64,000 nt of DNA from Prochlorococcus marinus str. MIT 1214 (lineage in GTDB: Bacteria; Cyanobacteriota; Cyanobacteriia; PCC-6307; Cyanobiaceae), in the NCBI RefSeq assembly GCF_027359355.1, contig NZ_CP114777.1, positions 310,001 to 374,000 on the forward strand. Direction: 5' to 3'. A model generated the notes under the pieces. The model saw nothing but the letters and a program-made list of their open reading frames with translations. It had not been told where the DNA came from and did not search any database. Below are positions 31,301 to 40,390 of the stretch, one piece after another. The position numbers were made by a program, and so were the translations under genes. Position 1 is the first letter of the stretch, and every line of letters begins with the position of its first letter.

Positions 31301-32099
31301 GTTTATATTCAACTGATGAAAATGAGGTTGTAGTTATTATTGCTTTTATGTTCTCTTTTTCTAATAAACTTACTATATGATTCTCTATATTTTTAGATTT
31401 AAAACTTGTAATCCATATTATTTTGGCATTTAATTTGTATTTATTAGATATTTCATTTATTTTATCAGCTAGCTCTGTATTGCCCGATTGTAAAAGTGAT
31501 TTATAGAGAAATACGGCAATAGATGGATTATCATTATTTTTCCATTTCCATTTTATTAACTCATCATGATATTCAATTAAATCTGAATTTAAATTAATTT
31601 CTTCAACATCAATTATTTTCTCTAAGGTTTGAAGCATATAATTATAGTTTTTTATACCTCCTTGATTTAAAAGTGTTTGAAATAAATCAACTTTCTCTTG
31701 ATTTAAGCTACTAATTTCTTGAACATCATTTGCTGTACTTTCAATTCCCGAGACTACTATCAGATGTCTATTTGGTTTCTCTAATTGCCATAAACCTAAT
31801 TGTTCAAATCCATAAGACCAGTATGATTTTGATCCTAAAAACCTAACAAGAATAATTTCAGCTGTATTACATGTATTAGTTATATAATGATCAATTGATG
31901 CATTTGAAGATAAATAAGCTATAGGTAATGCTCTTATTTTATTTTTCCACTTACTATTGTCAGGGACCTTTAATACTGTAGATAAACAGGTTATATCAGA
32001 TGTAGCGCTAGTTAAGAAGATAACTGGAGCTGATGGCTGTTCGATAAATGTATTTTCTTCTTGAGGTTCATTCCCTGGAAGGGTGGAAATTCTATGCAT
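28326..32099 (-). CDS. cobN: Cobaltochelatase subunit CobN
   Basis: 1257 residues, as expected for the large chelatase subunit. Conserved segments include [61 protein letters not shown] and the C-terminal [18 protein letters not shown]. CobN inserts cobalt into the corrin ring, using an ATPase partner that in cyanobacteria is often shared with Mg-chelatase (ChlD/ChlI). ChlH is the close relative, but the order of motifs and the N-terminal domain fit CobN. It is divergent from ilvE. With cobU and metH in the same window it supports corrinoid synthesis and use. Confidence 0.92.
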   Translation of the reverse strand: [1257 protein letters not shown]

Positions 32100-32170
32100 T
32101 CATTTATTATGTGTAATAAGAGCAGTAAAAACTGAAATGCTGATTGTTTTCATCTTAGCTGGAACTAATA

Positions 32171-33085
32171 ATGCATAATTTTCTTCCATTCGCTTGGTTT
32201 GAGGGGCAATGTATCCCATTTAATGAGGCGAAGCTATCTATAGCTACTCATGCACTTCATTATGGAACTGCAGCTTTTGGAGGAATGCGCGCTATTCCTG
32301 ATCCAAATAATAGTAAATCATTTTTATTATTTAGAGCAGACAAACACGCAAAAAGATTATGTCAAAGTGCTAGATTTTTGATGACTGAATTAGATGAGGA
32401 TTTTGTATTAAAGTCTCTTGAAATATTTCTTGTTAAAAACAAACCGACTCAACCTGTATACATCAGACCATTTGTATATACTAGTGACTTAGGAATTGCA
32501 CCAAGGTTACATAATATAGAAACTAATTTCTTTATTTATGGAATAGAACTAGGTGATTATCTATCACCTGATGGGGTTACTTGTCGCGTTAGTAGCTGGA
32601 CTCGTCAGCAGGACAACTCACTTCCATTAAGAGGTAAAATTAGTGGAGCTTATATCACCAGCTCCTTAGCCAAAACTGAAGCTGTAAAAAGCGGATTTGA
32701 TGAAGCACTATTATTAAATAGTCAAGGAAAAATCAGTGAAGCTAGTGGTATGAACATTTTTATAGTACGTAATGGTGAATTAATTACACCTGGTGTTGAT
32801 CAAGATATTCTTGAAGGTATAACTCGTTCAAGTGTTATAGAACTGGCAAAAAAAGATGGTATAAAAGTTATTGAAAGACCAGTAGATAAAACAGAATTGT
32901 TTATATCTGATGAAGTATTCCTTACAGGAACGGCGGCTAAAATTACCCCTATAAAAATGATTGAAACTACATCAATGAGCAAAGATATGCCAATAATGAA
33001 TTCATTAAGAACGAAGTTGACTAAAATTACAGAAGGTTTAGATCCTGAATATGAAAATTGGGTTAAACGTGTACAGATAGATTAA
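32171..33085 (+). CDS. ilvE: Branched-chain amino acid aminotransferase
   Basis: 304 residues, fold-type IV PLP enzyme. The start WFEGQCIPFNEAKLSIATHALHYG, the LPLRGKISGAYITSSLAKTEA stretch carrying the PLP lysine, and SEASGMNIFIVRNG are typical of IlvE. It performs the last step of leucine, isoleucine and valine synthesis. D-amino acid transaminases and aminodeoxychorismate lyases share the fold but are shorter and lack these combinations. A long AT-rich inverted repeat separates it from metH. Confidence 0.93.
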   Translation: MHNFLPFAWFEGQCIPFNEAKLSIATHALHYGTAAFGGMRAIPDPNNSKSFLLFRADKHAKRLCQSARFLMTELDEDFVLKSLEIFLVKNKPTQPVYIRPFVYTSDLGIAPRLHNIETNFFIYGIELGDYLSPDGVTCRVSSWTRQQDNSLPLRGKISGAYITSSLAKTEAVKSGFDEALLLNSQGKISEASGMNIFIVRNGELITPGVDQDILEGITRSSVIELAKKDGIKVIERPVDKTELFISDEVFLTGTAAKITPIKMIETTSMSKDMPIMNSLRTKLTKITEGLDPEYENWVKRVQID

Positions 33086-33093
33086 AATAAGAT

Positions 33094-33140
33094 TATATAA
33101 CTTATGTAAATTAATGATTTTCATTTTTATAAGTTATATA
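33094..33140 (+). repeat. 12-bp inverted repeat between ilvE and metH
   Basis: TATATAACTTAT (33094-33105) and ATAAGTTATATA (33129-33140) are perfect complements. Inside the loop, AATGA (33113-33117) and TCATT (33121-33125) form a second small hairpin. The structure lies 9 bases before the metH ATG and just after the ilvE stop. It has no GC-rich stem or downstream T-run, so it is not a classic terminator. It may be a processing site or a leader element. Confidence 0.5.
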
Positions 33141-33148
33141 TATAATTT

Positions 33149-36100
33149 ATGACTGATTTTTTAGGCTATCTCAACTCTGAAAAGAGACCGATATTAGTCT
33201 TTGATGGCGCTACCGGCACGTCTCTGCAAGATCAACAACTTAATGCAGATGACTATGGCGGAGCTTCATTAGAAGGTTGTAATGAAAACCTTGTATTGAC
33301 ATCAGTCTCCAGCGTCGAAAAAGTACATGAATCATTTTTAAATGCAGGTTGTGATGTAATTGAAACAAATACATTTGGTGCTACTTCAATTGTTCTAGAT
33401 GAATATGGAATTGGTAATAAAGCTTATGAGATCAATTTAAAAGCAGCACAAATAGCAAGGAATGTTGCAAATAAATATCAATCTGAGGAAAAACCACGAT
33501 TTGTAGCTGGATCTATTGGACCAACAACCAAGCTACCAACCCTTGGTCATATTAGTTTTGATGAGCTTAAAAATTCTTATCTCGAGCAAGCTAAAGCACT
33601 AATTGAAGGTGGAATTGATCTTTTTATTATTGAAACTTGCCAAGATGTCCTTCAAATCAAGGCTGCTCTGCAAAGCGTAAATGAAGCTATTGGTTCTGGA
33701 AAGAGAATTCCATTAATGGTGTCGGTAACCATGGAAACCACCGGCCAGATGCTTATTGGTAGTGATATTTCCTCTATTACAACAATACTGGAGCCATTTA
33801 ATATTGATATTTTGGGCCTTAATTGTGCAACTGGCCCGGAAGAAATGAAGGATCATATTAAATATTTATCCCAACATTCACCATTTCATATAAGTTGTAT
33901 ACCAAATGCAGGACTTCCAGAGAATGTAGGTGGGAAGGCTCATTATCGATTAACTCCAATGGAACTTAAGTTCCAACTTAGTCATTTTATTAATGATTTA
34001 GGAGTTCAACTAATTGGAGGTTGTTGTGGAACTAGACCGGAACATATTAAGCAACTTTCAGATTTATCTAAAGAGCTTTTATCTTCTGAGCGAAGATTGG
34101 ATACTCTTTCAAAAGAAAGATCTATAATTCCAGCTGCATCATCAATATATGAGTCTATTCCGTATGTGCAAGATAACTCTTTCTTGATCGTAGGTGAGAG
34201 ATTAAATGCTAGTGGATCTAAAAAAGTAAGAGAACTCCTAAACGATGAGGATTGGGACGGACTTGTTGGAATTGCAAAATCTCAACTGAAGGAAAATGCT
34301 CATATATTAGATGTAAATGTAGATTTTGTTGGAAGAAATGGGATCGAAGATATGTCTATGTTAGTCAAAAGACTTGTAAATAATATTAATTTGCCTTTAA
34401 TGCTTGATTCAACAGATTATGAAAAAATGGAGAGTGGGCTAAAACATGCTGGAGGAAAATGTATTTTAAATTCTACTAATTATGAGGATGGACCAGATAG
34501 ATTCTATAAAGTAATTGATCTTGCTAAACGATACGGGTCAGCCGTCGTAATTGGAACAATTGACGAAGATGGAATGGCTAGATCTTCTGATAAAAAAGCA
34601 GAAATAGCAACAAGAGCCTATAAGGATGCGACTGATTCTGGATTAAAATCTTATGAACTTTTTTATGATCCGTTAGCATTACCTATCTCAACAGGATTAG
34701 AAGAAGATAGAAAGAATGGTTTAGAAACTATAAAAGCAATTAAGTTAATAAAAGATAAACATCCTGAAGTTCATTTAATCCTTGGAATTTCAAATGTAAG
34801 TTTTGGTTTATCTTCTAGTGCAAGAATTGTTCTTAATTCTATCTTTCTTAATGAAGCAATTAAGGCCGGTCTTGATTCTGCAATTGTTTCTCCTTCCAAG
34901 ATTTTACCTCTAAACAAAATAAGTGAAGAAGAGATAAAAATTTGTATGGATCTTATTTATGATAGAAGAATATTTGAAAATAAAGTATGCACATATGATC
35001 CTTTAACAACCTTAACTAGTTATTTCGATGATTCAAAGACAATTTTAAATAAAAGTTCTAATAATGATGATATTAAATTACCAATAGAAGAAAAACTAAA
35101 GAATCATATTATTGATGGTGAAAAAACTAATTTACATTCAAATCTTGATTTCGCATTAAAGAAATATAAACCTTTGGTAATAATTAATGAATATTTATTA
35201 GATGGAATGAAAGTAGTTGGTGAATTATTTGGGTCAGGTCAAATGCAATTACCATTTGTTCTCCAATCTGCAGAAACAATGAAATTTGCTGTTTCATATT
35301 TAGAGGATTTTATGGATAAATCTGAGGTTAATCAATCAAAAGGAAAATTTATTATCGCTACAGTTAAGGGTGATGTTCATGATATTGGCAAAAATTTAGT
35401 AGATATAATTTTATCAAATAACGGTTATGAAGTTATTAATTTAGGAATTAAGCAAGAAGTTAATTCAATAATTAATGCTCAGAAAGAGCATAACGCTGAT
35501 TGTATCGCTATGAGTGGACTACTAGTTAAATCAACTGCATTTATGAAAGATAATCTTAAAGCATTAAATGAAGAAGATATATCTGTGCCTATTATTCTTG
35601 GTGGAGCAGCTCTGACTCCAAAATTTGTTAATCAAGATTGTGCAAGTGTTTATAAAGGGAAAGTTATTTACGGTAAAGATGCTTTTACAGATTTGAAATT
35701 TATGGATTCATATATGAAAGCAAAGGAACTAAATAATTGGGATAATTTCTCAGGTTTTAAAGAAGGTGCTCCCGAGGGGATTACTATTGGTAATTATAAA
35801 AATACAAATATTCATCAAGAAATTAATATCAACAAAATCAAGGAAAAGTCTATTGAAGATACCTCAAGATCAAAAGATATATCTCAAATAGATTCTATTA
35901 AACCACCATTCATTGGCCCAAAGTTTTTACTAGAGAAAGACATAGACATAACTAAAGTTTATAAATTCTTAGATCGTAATGCTTTATTTGCTGGCCAATG
36001 GCAAATGAAACGTTCTAAGCAAATGTCTGCTTCAGATTATAAGGACTTTTTACATGAGAAGGCAGAACCAAAGTTAGATTACTGGATGAATAAAATAATC

Positions 36101-36697
36101 AATGAAAAGCTTATTAATCCATCATTAGTGTATGGTTATTTTCCCTGTGGTAGAGCTGGTAACAATTTAAAAGTATATGATAAAGATCACCAAAGTCTTT
36201 TAGGCGATTTTTTATTACCTAGGCAGAGATCTGGAAAAAGATTTTGTATTGCAGATTTTTATAATGACCTAAATAATAATCAGCCTACAGATTATTTGCC
36301 AATGCAGGCTGTAACAATGGGAGAATCAGCTAGTGAATATTCTCATAAATTATTTAGTCAAGATTCATACTCAGATTATCTATTTTTTCATGGTTTAACC
36401 GTCCAGCTTGCAGAAGCACTTGCTGAATATATACATTCTCTTATTAGAATTGAATGTGGATTTGGAGACTTTGAACCAAATAATATAAAAGATATCTTAG
36501 ATGTTAAATATCGAGGATGCCGATATTCTTTTGGCTATCCTGCTTGTCCTGAAGTTTCAGATTCTAGAAAACAATTGTTATGGCTTGATGCTAAAAAAAT
36601 TAATATCTCTATGGATGAAAGTGAGCAACTTCATCCTGAACAAAGTACAACAGCTATTGTTGCATTACATCCAGTTGCTAAATACTTTGGTATTTAA
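33149..36697 (+). CDS. metH: Cobalamin-dependent methionine synthase
   Basis: 1182 residues with all four MetH modules. The homocysteine domain has zinc cysteines Cys226 (LNCATGPEE), Cys292 and Cys293 ([10 protein letters not shown]). The methyl-THF domain begins near [15 protein letters not shown]. The B12-binding domain holds DVHDIGKN with the cobalt-ligating histidine at 744. The C-terminal SAM activation domain has FDPN-like [15 protein letters not shown]. It makes methionine from homocysteine. The upstream leader shows an AT hairpin but nothing resembling a cobalamin riboswitch. With cobN and cobU nearby the strain appears to rely on its own corrinoid. Confidence 0.97.
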   Translation: MTDFLGYLNSEKRPILVFDGATGTSLQDQQLNADDYGGASLEGCNENLVLTSVSSVEKVHESFLNAGCDVIETNTFGATSIVLDEYGIGNKAYEINLKAAQIARNVANKYQSEEKPRFVAGSIGPTTKLPTLGHISFDELKNSYLEQAKALIEGGIDLFIIETCQDVLQIKAALQSVNEAIGSGKRIPLMVSVTMETTGQMLIGSDISSITTILEPFNIDILGLNCATGPEEMKDHIKYLSQHSPFHISCIPNAGLPENVGGKAHYRLTPMELKFQLSHFINDLGVQLIGGCCGTRPEHIKQLSDLSKELLSSERRLDTLSKERSIIPAASSIYESIPYVQDNSFLIVGERLNASGSKKVRELLNDEDWDGLVGIAKSQLKENAHILDVNVDFVGRNGIEDMSMLVKRLVNNINLPLMLDSTDYEKMESGLKHAGGKCILNSTNYEDGPDRFYKVIDLAKRYGSAVVIGTIDEDGMARSSDKKAEIATRAYKDATDSGLKSYELFYDPLALPISTGLEEDRKNGLETIKAIKLIKDKHPEVHLILGISNVSFGLSSSARIVLNSIFLNEAIKAGLDSAIVSPSKILPLNKISEEEIKICMDLIYDRRIFENKVCTYDPLTTLTSYFDDSKTILNKSSNNDDIKLPIEEKLKNHIIDGEKTNLHSNLDFALKKYKPLVIINEYLLDGMKVVGELFGSGQMQLPFVLQSAETMKFAVSYLEDFMDKSEVNQSKGKFIIATVKGDVHDIGKNLVDIILSNNGYEVINLGIKQEVNSIINAQKEHNADCIAMSGLLVKSTAFMKDNLKALNEEDISVPIILGGAALTPKFVNQDCASVYKGKVIYGKDAFTDLKFMDSYMKAKELNNWDNFSGFKEGAPEGITIGNYKNTNIHQEININKIKEKSIEDTSRSKDISQIDSIKPPFIGPKFLLEKDIDITKVYKFLDRNALFAGQWQMKRSKQMSASDYKDFLHEKAEPKLDYWMNKIINEKLINPSLVYGYFPCGRAGNNLKVYDKDHQSLLGDFLLPRQRSGKRFCIADFYNDLNNNQPTDYLPMQAVTMGESASEYSHKLFSQDSYSDYLFFHGLTVQLAEALAEYIHSLIRIECGFGDFEPNNIKDILDVKYRGCRYSFGYPACPEVSDSRKQLLWLDAKKINISMDESEQLHPEQSTTAIVALHPVAKYFGI

Positions 36698-36731
36698 ATA
36701 TTTTCCTATACTTATATATTAATTTTGAAAA

Positions 36732-37046
36732 TTAGTTATTCATTTCATCGATAGTTTCTAATACTTCCATCTGAAACTCAGCCATTGATTCTGAGTCACT
36801 TAAATCAATGCCCTCTCCAGCAGCATTTTGAGTTAATTCCTGAAAGTGAAATGCACCCTCACCCGTTGCCAGGAATTCCATGGCAGATGTTTCCCCGCTC
36901 TCGCGAAACGCATCGCATAGAGCTAAAAAAGCTTCGTCTTCAGAAAAGTCCCAATCCATTGAGGAGACATTACTGAATGAGGTTTTACCTCTTTCCCCCC
37001 TGCTTTCGTCAACCTTATTTGCTAAAAATCTGAAACTATTTTGCAA
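36732..37046 (-). CDS. Small acidic protein of unknown function
   Basis: 104 residues, strongly acidic in the C-terminal two thirds (WDFSEDEAFLALCDAFRES, then GEGAFHFQELTQNAAGEG and SMAEFQMEVLETIDEMNN). It has no signal peptide, membrane segment or cysteine cluster. It looks helical and soluble. I do not recognise a family beyond a general resemblance to small conserved picocyanobacterial proteins. It is convergent with metH. The reading frame is GC-richer than its surroundings, which supports coding. Confidence 0.65.
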   Translation of the reverse strand: MQNSFRFLANKVDESRGERGKTSFSNVSSMDWDFSEDEAFLALCDAFRESGETSAMEFLATGEGAFHFQELTQNAAGEGIDLSDSESMAEFQMEVLETIDEMNN

Positions 37047-37470
37047 ATTGATAAATTTGAATTTTTAGTTGTTGTCTTAAAACCTTTCCAGCACAACCGA
37101 TCTCGAGAGTTTACTCAGTTGATTACCAATTAATGAGTTTGAACTTTTATTTTTTTAATCTTCATAAAGAATTCTTTTACAAGAATTCTTTACTCGAATA
37201 TGTCAAAAGATCTTTCAAGCAATCAATCCGTCTCTAGAGGCCCGCAAATCGTCTCTAATGCGTCGAATCAATTGTGTGAATGCAATTGATCATTCATGCG
37301 TTGGTTGGCTTGCAAAGCATAAATTTCATGATCCCTAGAATATTGATTAGCTTCATTCAGGTTTTTAAATTATTGATTAGGCATTGGGTAATAAGCTTTT
37401 ATTTAAATTTTAAATTTATAGATTATTAATTATATAATCTATAAATATATTTATCAAAGGTCTATTTGAG
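37047..37470. other. Gene-poor stretch with hairpin and a 29-codon frame
   Basis: No protein gene of normal size fits. AAGAATTCTTT occurs twice (37167-37177, 37181-37191), each copy palindromic. ATCAATTG (37267-37274) and CAATTGAT (37283-37290) form a perfect 8-bp hairpin. CGTCTCTA occurs twice within 37220-37260. A 29-codon frame, ATG at 37200 to TGA at 37289, starts MSKDLSSNQSVS and ends LCECN. Its base composition is less AT-rich than the flanks, but nothing else supports it. Confidence 0.4.
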
Positions 37471-38307
37471 GTGAAGAGCCAATCTATATGGTCAAAAGCT
37501 CTGGACATTAGTAGACAAGCTGTTAATTGCGGTGCAGTAATTCCTCTTAATACTATAAAATATAAATCCAGTGAAGCATGTTGTGATTTTGAGCTTCGTT
37601 TTCTTAAAAGTCCAATACCCAAGTCTTTAATAGAATATGGTCCAAAACGAAATCCATTTATTCCTTGGGATTCTAGATTAGAAATACAGCCAATAAATGA
37701 CAAACATACATTAATATTAAATAAATATCCAGTACAGATAGGACATATGTTATTAATTACCAATTCCTGGAAACCACAAAATGGCTGGTTAAATAAAGAT
37801 GATTTTGAGGCTATTCAAAATGTTGACAATGATACTACAGGTTTATGGTTTTTTAACAGTAGTAAAGAGGCTGGTGCCAGTCAGCCTCATAGACATTTTC
37901 AATTATTACCAAGACGCCACGATGAGTGTATTTGTCCTAGATTTGACTGGTTTTGTTCCTTATTAAATAACACTAATAGCAATAAATCTGAAATATCACA
38001 CTGCATTTCAATTAGACAAAGGAATAATAATATAAACTCAAACTCATACGATTTATTCTGCTCCTATAAATCTATGATTAATGAAATGAATTTAGGTGAT
38101 ATAGATATAATTAAAAAACCTTTAAAACCATATAATTTACTTATAACATCTGAGTGGATTGCTCTAATAACACGTAAAACAGATAGATCAAACGGTTTTA
38201 GTATAAATGCTCTTGGTTTCGCTGGTTATTTTCTTGGTACACAAAGATCTGATGTTGATGCTCTTATTAAATTTGGTCCAGAAAAGATATTAAAAGATGT
38301 AATTTAA
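37471..38307 (+). CDS. HIT-like ATP adenylyltransferase / Ap4A phosphorylase-like protein
   Basis: 278 residues from a GTG start. The central HIT-type histidine motif is GASQPHRHFQLLPRR, preceded by HTLILNKYPVQIGHMLLIT; together they are typical of the Ap4A phosphorylase II family, which splits diadenosine tetraphosphate to ATP and ADP using phosphate. The second half (KPYNLLITSEWIALITRK, then NGFSINALGFAGYFLG) also matches that family. An actual Ap4A substrate is inferred from family membership. An A/T-rich leader precedes it; no clear Shine-Dalgarno is seen beyond GAG next to the GTG. Confidence 0.82.
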   Translation: MKSQSIWSKALDISRQAVNCGAVIPLNTIKYKSSEACCDFELRFLKSPIPKSLIEYGPKRNPFIPWDSRLEIQPINDKHTLILNKYPVQIGHMLLITNSWKPQNGWLNKDDFEAIQNVDNDTTGLWFFNSSKEAGASQPHRHFQLLPRRHDECICPRFDWFCSLLNNTNSNKSEISHCISIRQRNNNINSNSYDLFCSYKSMINEMNLGDIDIIKKPLKPYNLLITSEWIALITRKTDRSNGFSINALGFAGYFLGTQRSDVDALIKFGPEKILKDVI

Positions 38308-38327
38308 GAACTAGCTTTAAGGTTGAT

Positions 38328-38507
38328 TTAGCTTTCCACACTAGGAGTTGTTGAATTCATTTGTTCTTCAAGCATTGATATTGATGCTGTAATAGCAGCA
38401 AGCTTTCTTTCATAAGATTCTTTAACGGATATTAAAAAATTTAATTTTCTAGCTTGAAACAATTTTTTTCTTTCACTCCAATTTTTGGAAGAATCGCAAA
38501 AGTTCAT
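38328..38507 (-). CDS. Small helical protein of unknown function (59 residues)
   Basis: An ATG at 38507 opens a 59-residue frame beginning MNFCDSSKNWSERKK and continuing with SVKESYERKLAAITASISML. It is predicted as mostly alpha-helical, possibly a coiled coil, with no membrane segment. It ends 21 bases from the convergent Ap4A-phosphorylase-like gene. The clean amphipathic pattern and its exact fit into the gap favour a real gene. Function unknown. Confidence 0.6.
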   Translation of the reverse strand: MNFCDSSKNWSERKKLFQARKLNFLISVKESYERKLAAITASISMLEEQMNSTTPSVES

Positions 38508-38699
38508 TTTTGATTAATATTTGATCTACTTTGCAAATGATACTTAATTGTGTTGTTCTATGTGGCCATAATTTAATTTTAAGAAAAGATTACAAAATTT
38601 TTTCATATTTTGTAATTAGATATTAATTATATAAATTCAAAGCTAAAAGTGTGTTGAAAATAAAAAGGCTATTATTATGTGACTAGATATTAGGATCTT

Positions 38700-39737
38700 G
38701 TGACGGAAGGGGAAGGAAAGGAAGTTAAGAGAATATCAATTGATTTACCAATTGATCTAGTTGATGGCGTCGATCGACTTCGCAAAGAATGGGGATTTAG
38801 GGCTAGAGGACTAGTTTTCGAGAGATTATTAGAGGTTATTTTATCTAATGATTTAGATGATGAAATAATCGAGAATGAACAATTAGATTTTAAACATAAT
38901 AGTAATAATGATTCATCAACTCCTCATAACGGAATAGATAATGGTAAACAGGAAGAAAAAGCACTTGTGATAGTTGGCAATAAGAATATTGAAATAAAAA
39001 ATGTTGCTGTCAATGATGTCAAAGCTAATGATGTTCTAATTAATAAAAAAAATACTGTCTCCACAGGCATTGAATTACCAGGCTTTATTAGAAAACAAAC
39101 TACCAACCTAAAGAGAAGTTTGAGTAAAGATAAAACTTTTAAAAATATGGAAGATACCTCAATTACCACTATTGATATCGATGATCTATTAAAGGCGAAA
39201 GATGCTGCAGAAAAACATTGGATATATCTTTATGGACAAAAACCTACTGAAAGTGTTATTGAGGCTTCAATGATTTGGCTTGCTAGAGATATCTGGCCAA
39301 ATGTAGATGGCACTGAAAGTATACCTTTCACCTGGAATGCGGCTTGTAAAATGCTTAATTCCTATTGCAGTGAATGGAAAATCGACTCGGTAACTTTTGA
39401 TGATGTTGTGATATTGGCCGGAGCTCTGGAAGACCCTTTTTCTGCTAAGAACCTAAGAAGTAGAATACCAACTCTTATTCGTAGATTCGTTAATAAATTC
39501 AAACGTAGTCAAAATGTAACTTCATTCCAAACACTTGAGTCTACGATGACTGTTCATGGTGCTCTCAAGTTGTTGGGTTTACCAACTAAGGCTGGATCAT
39601 CTCTAACACTTTCTTTTATTAGAGATGCCTATAAAGAAAAAGCTCTTTCAAATCATCCTGATGCTGGAGGATCAAACGAAACAATGAGAAAACTAAATGA
39701 GGCTTATCAATTACTCAAAGATTTATATAAGAATTAA
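38700..39737 (+). CDS. Protein with N-terminal ribbon-helix-helix-like and C-terminal J domains
   Basis: 345 residues from a GTG start. The first 40 residues (KRISIDLPIDLVDGVDRLRKEWGFRARGLVFERLLEVIL) look like a CopG/MetJ-type ribbon-helix-helix segment. A polar, probably disordered linker of roughly 90 residues follows, then a helical domain (about 155-275). The last 60 residues resemble a degenerate J domain with an intact HPD in LSNHPDAGGS and a final helix NEAYQLLKDL. This suggests a DNA- or nucleoid-associated Hsp70 cofactor, but both ends are recognised by pattern only. No operon partner is adjacent. Confidence 0.6.
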   Translation: MTEGEGKEVKRISIDLPIDLVDGVDRLRKEWGFRARGLVFERLLEVILSNDLDDEIIENEQLDFKHNSNNDSSTPHNGIDNGKQEEKALVIVGNKNIEIKNVAVNDVKANDVLINKKNTVSTGIELPGFIRKQTTNLKRSLSKDKTFKNMEDTSITTIDIDDLLKAKDAAEKHWIYLYGQKPTESVIEASMIWLARDIWPNVDGTESIPFTWNAACKMLNSYCSEWKIDSVTFDDVVILAGALEDPFSAKNLRSRIPTLIRRFVNKFKRSQNVTSFQTLESTMTVHGALKLLGLPTKAGSSLTLSFIRDAYKEKALSNHPDAGGSNETMRKLNEAYQLLKDLYKN

Positions 39738-40049
39738 ATTCTCAAGTGTCTTAAATTCGTCTAATAGATAGTCCAGTATAGAGACTCGTTGGAGACTGAA
39801 TAGATTAAGTCGGATAAATTTTCTTTCGTTAATAAGCCAACGAATTAGGTAAGAATAGATCGGTAAAGTATAAATATTATTGAATCTTCTCTATATAAAA
39901 AATACATTAAAGGTATATGAAGTCATCAATTGCAATTTTAAATGCATAAAAATTGGCTTTTATTATTAGCAGTCTGATTAGATCCATTCGTTTTTGATGT
40001 AGCTAGACGTTATAAATGTCCATCTGATGTCCATTCGTTCTTTCGAGGC
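39738..40049. other. Non-coding stretch downstream of the J-domain gene
   Basis: No open frame of useful length on either strand. A TTCGTT/AACGAA hairpin (39825-39830 with 39839-39844) lies about 90 bases after the J-domain stop. Two AGACT copies (39782-39786, 39793-39797) begin a repeat cluster that continues to the pheT stop codon. Nothing else is evident. Confidence 0.4.
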
Positions 40050-40055
40050 TATAAT
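40050..40055 (+). promoter_or_regulatory. Consensus -10 box of a candidate small RNA
   Basis: TATAAT is a perfect sigma-70 -10 hexamer in a gap with no following protein gene on the plus strand. A convincing -35 is not seen (CTGATG lies 20 bases upstream). Transcription would start near 40062-40064 and run into the hairpin and terminator described next. Confidence 0.45.
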
Positions 40056-40061
40056 ACACTG

Positions 40062-40258
40062 GTACAACATGCTTTACAACTCAGCATAACTGCTTGATAG
40101 ACAGTTATGCAAATAAACCCAATAAGAAATCTCTGGGATTTGAATTAATTAGAAATACTTCCGGAACTAGGATTAAACAATTCTAATGAATCTACTATGA
40201 GATCATAAGTGAGTCTAGGCTTGAGTCCTTTATCGGACTATTAAGACTATTTCTTTTT
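40062..40258 (+). ncRNA. Candidate small RNA between the J-domain gene and pheT
   Basis: About 197 bases bounded by a perfect TATAAT (40050-40055) and a terminator-like hairpin. The 5' part contains a perfect 9-bp stem, GCATAACTG (40084-40092) with CAGTTATGC (40102-40110), loop CTTGATAGA. The 3' end has AGTCC/GGACT (40224-40228, 40235-40239) nested in AGTCT/AGACT (40212-40216, 40244-40248), followed by ATTTCTTTTT. No coding frame is plausible. Structure and signals are seen; expression is inferred. I do not recognise it as RNase P RNA, tmRNA, 6S RNA or SRP RNA. Confidence 0.45.
40212..40258 (+). terminator. Putative intrinsic terminator
   Basis: Two-part stem (AGTCT with AGACT outside, AGTCC with GGACT inside, loop TTTATC) followed directly by ATTTCTTTTT. 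The stem is weak by textbook standards (five-base helices with an internal loop) but strong for this AT-rich genome. It would end the candidate small RNA and stop transcription before the convergent pheT gene. Confidence 0.45.
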
Positions 40259-40390
40259 GGTTTGTATGTGTTTATCGAGCTTAATTTTAAATTTTATTCA
40301 TCCTAGTGTAGTTCTAACCAAATAAACAATCTGTTTGCTTCTACTGGATGCAATGAAATTTTTAATATTATTGCAAAAAATACCATCCAA

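Noticed and set aside
33086-33148. Cobalamin or SAM riboswitch in front of metH
   Set aside because: The 63-base gap is too short and lacks the conserved B12-box or SAM-box sequences; only an AT-rich hairpin is present.
37295-37321. Eight-codon frame (ATG CGT TGG ...) after the 37267-37290 hairpin, as a leader peptide
   Set aside because: No attenuator or biosynthetic gene follows; eight codons are expected by chance.
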